DNA of 64,000 nt from an uncultured Neptuniibacter sp. (GTDB lineage Bacteria; Pseudomonadota; Gammaproteobacteria; Pseudomonadales; Balneatricaceae): assembly GCF_947498015.1 (NCBI RefSeq), contig NZ_CANMIR010000003.1, positions 1 through 64,000 on the forward strand. The letters run 5' to 3'. This document shows positions 58,084 through 64,000 of the stretch, one piece after another (position 1 is the stretch's first letter; every line of letters starts with the position of its first letter). Position numbers and translations under genes: made by a program. The notes below the pieces were generated by a model. It was not told the origin of the DNA and ran no database searches. It saw nothing but the letters and a program-made list of their open reading frames with translations.

Positions 58084-60309
58084 TTAAGCGGTAACAGCGG
58101 CTAAAGCAGCATTTAATGTTGCACTAGGGCGCATTACTTTCTTAACAGTTTCACGCTTAGCGTGGTAGTAACCATCAAGCTCAGCAGGTTTACCCTGGCA
58201 CTCGGCAAGTTCAGCAACGATTGTTGCTTCATTTGCTGTCAGTGTTTCTGCAAGCTGTTTAAATTCAGCTGCTAGTGCTGCATCTTCTGTCTGAGATGCA
58301 ACTGCCTGAGCCCAGTACATACCTAGGTAGAAGTGAGAACCACGGTTGTCAAGTTCACCTGTCTTACGTGAAGGTGATTTATTGTTCTCTAGAAGCTTGC
58401 CAGTTGCGGCATCCAGTGTCTTAGCCAGAATTGCGGCGCGTTGATTGCCTTTAAAGCCAACATCTTCTAGAGATACGGCAAGAGCAAGGAATTCACCAAG
58501 TGAATCCCAGCGAAGGTGATTTTCCTCTTCAACCTGCTGTACGTGCTTAGGTGCAGAACCGCCAGCACCAGTCTCATACATACCGCCACCTTTCAGCATT
58601 GGTACGATTGAAAGCATTTTTGCAGAGGTTCCCAGTTCCATAATTGGGAACAGGTCGGTCAGGTAGTCACGTAAAACGTTACCAGTTACGGAAATTGTAT
58701 CCTGGCCGCGGAGTTGGCGCTCCATCGATAGACGAATAGCTTCAACGTAAGACATGATGCGAATATCTAGACCTTCAGTATCGTGCTCCTTCAGATACTC
58801 TTCTACTTTCTTCTTAAGTTCCATGTCGTGGGCACGCTCAGGATCAAGCCAGAAAATAGCAGGTGTATCAGAGTTACGCGAACGTGTAACAGCCAGTTTA
58901 ACCCAGTCACGAATTGGCTCGTCTTTGGTCTGGCATGCACGCCAGATGTCGCCTTTCTCAACATCGTGCTGCATCAGAACATTACCTGATCCGTCAACGA
59001 CACGCATAACACCAGGCTGGCATTCGTAAGTTTTGTCGTGTGAACCATACTCTTCTGCTTTCTTCGCCATCAGGCCAACGTTTGGTACTGTGCCCATTGT
59101 GGTTGGGTCAAATGCACCGTTGGTTTTACAGAAGTTGATCATCTCCTGGTAGATGCGAGCATATGTAGATTCTGGCATAACTGCTTTGGTATCATCAGTA
59201 TGGCCATTGGAATCCCACATCTTACCGCCATTACGAATCATCGCAGGCATAGAGGCGTCAACGATAACGTCGGATGGTACGTGAAGGTTTGTAATGCCTT
59301 TGGATGAATCAACCATCGCCAGCTTAGGACGATGTGAATAGCATGCGTGAATATCGTCTTCAATCTCTTCACGCTTTGAGCGAGGAAGGGTAGCGATTTT
59401 ATCGTAGACGCTACCAATACCATTATTTGGATTAACACCCAGTTCTGCAAACAGCTCGCCATGCTTATCGAACAGTTCTTTGTAGAAAACTGTAACTGCA
59501 TGACCAAATACGATTGGGTGTGAAACCTTCATCATTGTTGCTTTTACGTGCAGAGACCACATAACGCCGGTGTCTTTCGCATCCTGCAGAGATTCTTCGA
59601 AGAAGTCACGTAGAGCAGTACAGCTCATGCGCATTGTGTCGAGTACTTCACCTTTCTCTAGGCTGAGTTCTTTCTTAACTTCAACGTTGCCCTGAGGGTC
59701 TACGTATTCAATACGAACGTCTCCAGCTTCACCCATAGTGATCGCTTGTTCACTGGAGTGGAAATCGCCATCGCGCATATAGTCTGCGTGGGTCTTTGAA
59801 GCTTTGCACCAAGTACCCATAGAGTGTGGGAATTTACGTGCGAAGGCTTTAACAGCACCTGGAGCACGGCGGTCAGAGTTACCTTCACGCAGTACCGGGT
59901 TTACCGCGGAGCCAAGAATTTTAGAGTAGCGGGACTGAATGTCTTTCAGTTCGTCAGTAGAAGCATCTTCTGGGTAGTCAGGTATGCTATAGCCTTGAGT
60001 CTGAAGCTCTGCAATACAGGCTTTAAGCTGAGGAATGGATGCACTGATGTTAGGTAATTTGATGATGTTTGCATTTGGGTCCTGAGTTAGGTTTCCAAGA
60101 AACTTCAGGCCATCTTCAACGCGTTGATCATCTGAGAGGCTTTCTGGGAAAGCTGACAGAACACGTCCTGCTAGAGAGATGTCAGAAATTTTAACATCGA
60201 TTCCTGCTTGAGACGTGAATGCACGAACGATTGGCAAAAACGAACATGTAGCCAAGGAAGGTGCTTCGTCAGTTAGGGTCCAGTAAATCGTTTGATTAGT
60301 TGTAGTCAT
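58084..60309 (-). CDS. icd: Isocitrate dehydrogenase, monomeric NADP-dependent type
   Basis: A 741-residue enzyme of the monomeric class, the length of the Azotobacter enzyme. It starts [21 protein letters not shown], and [25 protein letters not shown] and [17 protein letters not shown] near the C-terminus are family hallmarks. It converts isocitrate to 2-oxoglutarate and makes NADPH. The ATG at 60309 follows GGGGA; the frame is open a few codons further upstream. It competes with isocitrate lyase (position 1-134) for substrate. Confidence 0.97.
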   Translation of the reverse strand: MTTTNQTIYWTLTDEAPSLATCSFLPIVRAFTSQAGIDVKISDISLAGRVLSAFPESLSDDQRVEDGLKFLGNLTQDPNANIIKLPNISASIPQLKACIAELQTQGYSIPDYPEDASTDELKDIQSRYSKILGSAVNPVLREGNSDRRAPGAVKAFARKFPHSMGTWCKASKTHADYMRDGDFHSSEQAITMGEAGDVRIEYVDPQGNVEVKKELSLEKGEVLDTMRMSCTALRDFFEESLQDAKDTGVMWSLHVKATMMKVSHPIVFGHAVTVFYKELFDKHGELFAELGVNPNNGIGSVYDKIATLPRSKREEIEDDIHACYSHRPKLAMVDSSKGITNLHVPSDVIVDASMPAMIRNGGKMWDSNGHTDDTKAVMPESTYARIYQEMINFCKTNGAFDPTTMGTVPNVGLMAKKAEEYGSHDKTYECQPGVMRVVDGSGNVLMQHDVEKGDIWRACQTKDEPIRDWVKLAVTRSRNSDTPAIFWLDPERAHDMELKKKVEEYLKEHDTEGLDIRIMSYVEAIRLSMERQLRGQDTISVTGNVLRDYLTDLFPIMELGTSAKMLSIVPMLKGGGMYETGAGGSAPKHVQQVEEENHLRWDSLGEFLALAVSLEDVGFKGNQRAAILAKTLDAATGKLLENNKSPSRKTGELDNRGSHFYLGMYWAQAVASQTEDAALAAEFKQLAETLTANEATIVAELAECQGKPAELDGYYHAKRETVKKVMRPSATLNAALAAVTA

Positions 60310-60673
60310 TGTATTCCCCAAAAGTTTTATGGCAGTGCAGCCAAGGGTTCAGATAAAGGTAACTTGTGATCACCTTTCTCCACTATCTCTAAACCCGGTG
60401 GTTGTAATTTAGTGCCAGAATTATACTGAAATTAGTGGGTTAGTCATACGTCTGGCCTATGTACTTATGGCTAATGTTGTTGTGTTTTTACAACTTTCAG
60501 AGGTTATGTTTCATGCTGCAGTGCAGCATAAAGTCAATATCAAAGACTTTGTTGTAGTTTGATTACATCTTGTGGGTCGTAATTACGATTTTGTACAGAG
60601 GAACTTGCGCGGCGAACTGTAATTTACCTGAAGGGAGTGTGAGGTTAGACTATCTATAAGCAGGAGGTAGATG
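60310..60673. promoter_or_regulatory. Divergent regulatory spacer of icd
   Basis: This 364-bp gap between icd and a small plus-strand gene must hold both promoters. The one outstanding element is the 17-base palindrome at 60513-60529, described separately. I see no other gene or strong promoter match that I can support. Confidence 0.5.
60513..60529. promoter_or_regulatory. Perfect 17-base palindrome, probable operator
   Basis: ATGCTGCA-G-TGCAGCAT is a perfect eight-base dyad around one central base, about 200 bp upstream of icd and 145 bp upstream of the small plus-strand gene. It is GC-rich against an AT-rich background, as expected for a protein-binding site. TGC/GCA-rich dyads are known for PhaR-type regulators, as I recall, but the binder here is unassigned. 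Confidence 0.5.
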
Positions 60674-60841
60674 ATGACTGATCAAAATTATAGGCCGGTT
60701 CCTCCAGGCGATTGTGAATGTTGTGAGAATGGTTGTACACCTTGCGTATGGGATACCTACATTGAAGCATTAAACGAGTGGAATGCTAAGCAAGCTGAGA
60801 AAGCTAGGAAGGAAAAAGAAAAGGTAGAAATTCAGGAGTAG
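60674..60841 (+). CDS. Small cysteine-rich oxidoreductase-like domain protein
   Basis: A 55-residue protein with CECCENGCTPCVWDTY near residues 14-29. The CxxC..GCxPCVWD pattern matches the short N-terminal domain called oxidoreductase-like, found alone in many proteobacteria and in some eukaryotic mitochondrial proteins. The five cysteines could bind metal; the function is unknown. The tail is a charged lysine/glutamate helix. An AGGAGG site lies six bases before the ATG at 60674; another ATG at 60671 is too close to it. Confidence 0.8.
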   Translation: MTDQNYRPVPPGDCECCENGCTPCVWDTYIEALNEWNAKQAEKARKEKEKVEIQE

Positions 60842-60845
60842 AGTT

Positions 60846-61007
60846 GTGTCTAAAATTATAGATTTACAAACATCTCGTGATAAAGCACGACATAGGCGCA
60901 AGGAAGAGAAGTTTAAGTCGCTTCAGGGGCGGTTTGAAAGGGCCTTACCGATCGACAAGGAAGATCCGAAGGATAAATTACTGAATATTTTTAAAAAGAA
61001 GAAATAA
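60846..61007 (+). CDS. Small basic protein of unknown function
   Basis: A 53-residue lysine- and arginine-rich protein, SKIIDLQTSRDKARHRRKEE at its start and FKKKK at its end. It begins at a GTG four bases after the preceding stop, with a CAGGAG site inside that gene, and ends in a strong terminator. This supports a two-gene operon. It might bind nucleic acid, but that is inferred only from charge. Confidence 0.65.
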   Translation: MSKIIDLQTSRDKARHRRKEEKFKSLQGRFERALPIDKEDPKDKLLNIFKKKK

Positions 61008-61033
61008 AAAAGGGGGCCTGAGGCCCCTTTTTT
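61006..61033. terminator. Bidirectional terminator between the small operon and rne
   Basis: AAAAAAGGGGGCC - TGA - GGCCCCTTTTTT forms a strong GC stem with A and U tracts on either side, between convergent genes. Confidence 0.93.
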
Positions 61034-61045
61034 ATTTGGAAGTGC

Positions 61046-63877
61046 TTAGTTTTCTTCCTGGCGCTTTCGAACCTCGCGAGGATCATTTGGTGCACGGCGA
61101 GTGCGGCGCTTTCTGGCAGGTGGTTTTGGAGTGTCTTCTACAGGTTTCGATTCAGCTTCCTCTATTTTTTGCTCAGTTGCCGGCTGATGCTCGCTAACGG
61201 GGGAGGCTGCATTGTTCGGTGCTGTAGCCACGTTCTCCTGATCTGACAGAGTTGCGTCACTTTTAACCGTTTCAGGGTTCGAATCATCTTTGTTAATGGC
61301 CTGATTCTTTTGTTCAGGGATATTAACTTCTGCTGAGCTATTCTCTGCTTTGGTGCTCGTACCAGTGGTATCTGGTTTATCGCCCGCTGCTTCCACTTCC
61401 TCTATTTTCTCAGAGACAGATTCTGCAGGAGTTTCCTCTTTTTGCTGTTCCGCCACAGGTAAGTCAGCTTGTTTCTGATCGGCTTCGTTAAAAGAGCTTG
61501 CAGGTGTAGTTTTTTCACTCGCATTCTGCTTGTTATCTAAAGCCGGTTCAGTTGCTTTGATCTCTTTATCAGAATTGGATTCAGTTTTTGGTGTTTCCGA
61601 TACTGCTGCAGATTGACGATTATTGCTACTTACTTTGGCAGCGTTATCTGACGTTTCAGCTGAATCTGTTTTAGCCGTATTCGGCATCTTTTTTGGTTTT
61701 TCAGCTACTTCTGTTGAGCTCGTACTGATCTCTGTTGATACATCTCCGCTTCTGGTAGCAGAGCGTTCGCTGGTGCGACGACGACGGCCTCGGCGGCGAG
61801 GGTTTCTTGGGGTATCTTCCTGTTCAGTTGACGCTGTGGTTTCAGGATCACGAGTTTCTTTGGACCTATTTTCATTGAGGTCCTGGTCACCTTTGCGTTT
61901 TCTCCGGCGACGTTTCGGTTTCTCTTCACTGCTAGCTGAGAAGGGTTGGTCTGGCTCAGGCTTTACAGTGATAATCTCGTCATTCTGTTTATTGTTGCGC
62001 TGTTTGCGATCATTGTCACGGCGGCGACGTTTTCTGCCAGAATCGTTGCGATCGTTACGTTCATTTTTCTTGCGACGTTTAGGGCGTTTTTCTTCCTCTT
62101 TATCCTGTTTTTCGGATTCCTGAGGAGTCTTTTCTTGTGAACTTCCGCCGAAAATTCCCTTGAACATCCCTAAAACGCGGCTTCCAAGTGTTTCACTACT
62201 CTTAGTTACTTCAGGTGATGCAGTGGGTTCTTTGGAAGTTTCTTGCTGAGCATTAGCTTCCGGAGCTGGTGTTGCAGGAACGACACTGCGAACTGCTGCT
62301 TGCTCACGCTGTACAGTTGCTTGTGCAGTTGAACTCTCTGTTGGGTCCTGCTCTTCGGGTTCTGGCTGAAGAGTGTAGCTCGCGTCGTTAGTGGTGGCGA
62401 CAGTATGATCGTCACGCAGGCGAACAACCTCGTAATGAGGTGTCTCCATATTTGGATTTGGAACGATGACCACGCGTACATTCTGACGAAGCTCAATATC
62501 GTGAACGGGGTGGCGCTTTTCGTTCAGAAGGTATGTTGCCACGGTAACCGGCAGAATGGCTCTAATTTGGGCGGTACGATCTTTTCCAGATTCTTCCTCG
62601 ATTAGACGAAGAATAGAGAGCGCTAGTGATTCCGTATCACGGATGGTGCCTTGACCATTACAGCGAGGGCAGACAACGCCGCGGGATTCTGCCAGTGATG
62701 GGCGGAGGCGTTGGCGTGACATCTCAAGAAGCCCGAAGCGTGATATACGTCCCATCTGTACGCGAGCACGATCAAGTTTAAGCGCATCACGCAGTCGGTT
62801 TTCAACCTCGCGCTGGTTTTTAATCGGTGTCATATCGATGAAATCAATGACAACCAAACCGCCAATGTCTCGCAGGCGCAGTTGGCGAGCAATTTCATCG
62901 GCTGCTTCAAGATTGGTGTGTAGCGCGGTCTCTTCAATATCACCGCCGCGAGTAGCTCTTGCAGAGTTGATATCGATAGAAACAAGGGCTTCAGTAGGGT
63001 CGATAACAATTGAACCGCCCGAAGGAAGTGTCACTTCGCGCTGGAAAGCTGTTTCGATCTGAGTCTCAATTTGGAAACGGTTGAACAGAGGAGTCTGTTC
63101 ACTGTAATGCTTAATCTTGTTTTCGTAAGTAGGCATAACCTGCTTGACGAAGTTCTTTGCATCGTTGAAGACTTGCTCATCATCGATCAGAACTTCACCT
63201 ATATCAGAGCGTAGGTAGTCCCGAACTGCACGGATAACGACGTTACTCTCTTGATAGATAAGGAATGGAGCAGGTTTTTCTTCGGATGCCTGTTTAATAG
63301 CGTCCCAAAGAGTCTGCAGGTATTCAAAATCCCACTGTAGTTCTTCGCTGCTGCGACCAACGCCTGCAGTACGAACGATGATACCCATCTGTTTCGGGAT
63401 ATTAACTCCAGAGAGGGCTTCTTTAAGCTGTGTACGCTCTTCGCCTTCAATCCGTCTTGATATGCCGCCTGCACGAGGGTTATTGGGCATAAGCACAAGG
63501 TATCTGCCTGCGAGGCTGATAAAGGTAGTTAATGCAGCACCCTTATTGCCACGTTCCTCTTTATCAACTTGAACAATGACTTCAGTGCCCTCTTTAAGCA
63601 CCTCTTTGATGTTGGGACGTGAGCCACGGGTAGGCGGTTGTGTGAAGTATTCGCGCGAAATCTCTTTGAGGGGAAGAAAACCATGTCTCTCAGAGCCGTA
63701 ATCAACAAAAGCCGCTTCAAGACTGGGCTCGATTCGTGTGATCTTGCCTTTATAGATATTGGCTTTCTTTTGTTCTCTGGAGTCAGATTCGATATCCAGA
63801 TCATATAGTCGCTGGCCATCTACCAGCGCAACACGCAGCTCTTCAGGTTGAGTTGCGTTAATTAACATTCTTTTCAT
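61046..63877 (-). CDS. rne: Ribonuclease E
   Basis: A 943-residue endoribonuclease, the scaffold of the RNA degradosome. The S1 domain lies at about residues 38-120. The catalytic metal aspartates lie in [13 protein letters not shown] and [10 protein letters not shown]. The zinc-link cysteines are in CPRCNGQG, which holds the tetramer. From about residue 520 the protein is disordered, with arginine-rich RNA-binding blocks (around 590-690) and a long acidic, repeat-like stretch. The C-terminus ends with [13 protein letters not shown]; an NDPR motif also ends pseudomonad RNase E, as I recall. Expression is likely autoregulated through its leader. Confidence 0.97.
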   Translation of the reverse strand: MKRMLINATQPEELRVALVDGQRLYDLDIESDSREQKKANIYKGKITRIEPSLEAAFVDYGSERHGFLPLKEISREYFTQPPTRGSRPNIKEVLKEGTEVIVQVDKEERGNKGAALTTFISLAGRYLVLMPNNPRAGGISRRIEGEERTQLKEALSGVNIPKQMGIIVRTAGVGRSSEELQWDFEYLQTLWDAIKQASEEKPAPFLIYQESNVVIRAVRDYLRSDIGEVLIDDEQVFNDAKNFVKQVMPTYENKIKHYSEQTPLFNRFQIETQIETAFQREVTLPSGGSIVIDPTEALVSIDINSARATRGGDIEETALHTNLEAADEIARQLRLRDIGGLVVIDFIDMTPIKNQREVENRLRDALKLDRARVQMGRISRFGLLEMSRQRLRPSLAESRGVVCPRCNGQGTIRDTESLALSILRLIEEESGKDRTAQIRAILPVTVATYLLNEKRHPVHDIELRQNVRVVIVPNPNMETPHYEVVRLRDDHTVATTNDASYTLQPEPEEQDPTESSTAQATVQREQAAVRSVVPATPAPEANAQQETSKEPTASPEVTKSSETLGSRVLGMFKGIFGGSSQEKTPQESEKQDKEEEKRPKRRKKNERNDRNDSGRKRRRRDNDRKQRNNKQNDEIITVKPEPDQPFSASSEEKPKRRRRKRKGDQDLNENRSKETRDPETTASTEQEDTPRNPRRRGRRRRTSERSATRSGDVSTEISTSSTEVAEKPKKMPNTAKTDSAETSDNAAKVSSNNRQSAAVSETPKTESNSDKEIKATEPALDNKQNASEKTTPASSFNEADQKQADLPVAEQQKEETPAESVSEKIEEVEAAGDKPDTTGTSTKAENSSAEVNIPEQKNQAINKDDSNPETVKSDATLSDQENVATAPNNAASPVSEHQPATEQKIEEAESKPVEDTPKPPARKRRTRRAPNDPREVRKRQEEN

Positions 63878-64000
63878 AGTGTTCTCTTATGGAACGCTTT
63901 TCACGCAGCTGGGAGAGACCATTAAAGGTCTGACCAGTCTTTTGGACTCGAACATTCAGATAGGTCACATCTACCGCAATGAACCGTAGATGGTGGCAAC
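63878..64000 (-). promoter_or_regulatory. Part of the rne 5' leader with hairpins
   Basis: The 123 bp upstream of rne contain no gene. Read on the minus strand, CATCTAC and GTAGATG (63986-63992 and 63968-63974) form a 7-bp stem with an 11-base loop, and AGACC/GGTCT (63916-63920/63927-63931) forms a smaller one nearer the start. RNase E leaders bind the enzyme for feedback control in enterobacteria, and a distinct motif is known in pseudomonads. Identity with either is not established. The promoter probably lies beyond the window. Confidence 0.45.

Noticed and set aside
61623..62123. 166-codon plus-strand open frame inside rne
   Set aside because: It is antisense to the arginine-rich, low-complexity tail of RNase E and has the biased composition expected of a shadow frame.

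Overview
The window is a compact stretch of chromosome from a gammaproteobacterium. The gene content (Na+-translocating NADH:quinone reductase, NhaB, YejABEF, monomeric isocitrate dehydrogenase, SthA) and conserved gene neighbourhoods point to a marine Oceanospirillales-type bacterium related to pseudomonads; this is inferred from gene content and order, not from a marker gene. Two kinds of known order recur. The blocks nudJ-mnmA-hflD-purB and mltD-gloB-yafS-rnhA-dnaQ match the enterobacterial arrangement. The run psrA-nagZ ... csiV-mfd-gap-nqrABCDEF-apbE-nqrM-sthA matches, as I recall it, the Pseudomonas arrangement. I see no tRNA, rRNA, insertion sequence, prophage, integron or CRISPR array, and base composition looks even throughout.

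Layout. 1-2.7 kb: the 5' end of isocitrate lyase (aceA), a divergent LysR regulator, a small zinc-ribbon protein and an atypical crotonase. 2.8-9.6 kb: a minus-strand run of translation and nucleotide genes (nudJ, mnmA, hflD, purB, an alpha/beta hydrolase, the tRNA methylase trmJ, an unknown 82-residue protein, and the ribosomal oxygenase roxA). 9.7-16.3 kb: moaE, a diguanylate cyclase, argP with a divergent LysE/ArgO exporter, and a four-gene basic-amino-acid type ABC importer. 16.5-23 kb: a response regulator/histidine kinase pair with an exported von Willebrand A protein, a hemerythrin, a fused tautomerase-like protein and NDH-2. 23-29 kb: the yejABEF peptide importer. 29-33.6 kb: mltD, gloB, yafS, rnhA and dnaQ. 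33.6-41 kb: nhaB, nudC, an SCP2 protein, sohB, then a tight psrA - YkuD enzyme - nagZ - mscS operon. 41.2-47.3 kb: upp-uraA, csiV and mfd. 47.5-60.3 kb: a redox block of long-form GAPDH, the complete nqrABCDEF-apbE-nqrM operon, sthA, and convergent icd. 60.6-64 kb: two very small genes missing from simple ORF calls, and RNase E with part of its leader.

How the parts fit. The 47.5-60.3 kb block combines an NAD(P)-linked dehydrogenase, NADH oxidation coupled to sodium export with its own flavin- and iron-maturation factors, a soluble transhydrogenase and an NADP-dependent TCA-cycle enzyme. NhaB and NDH-2 elsewhere in the window add sodium homeostasis and an uncoupled NADH oxidase. The psrA operon joins a fatty-acid-responsive type repressor to cytoplasmic peptidoglycan recycling.

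The most interesting non-coding signals are a folded leader upstream of nqrA in which one strand can pair with either of two direct repeats; a perfect PsrA-type box in front of psrA; a terminator-like hairpin and a separate palindrome before upp; a 17-base palindrome between icd and its divergent neighbour; tandem TTGTAA repeats before the VWA/two-component genes; and several long perfect hairpins. The best candidate for an undercharacterised protein system is the VWA protein/kinase/regulator module at 16.5-20.4 kb. No clearly novel defence or mobile system was seen.
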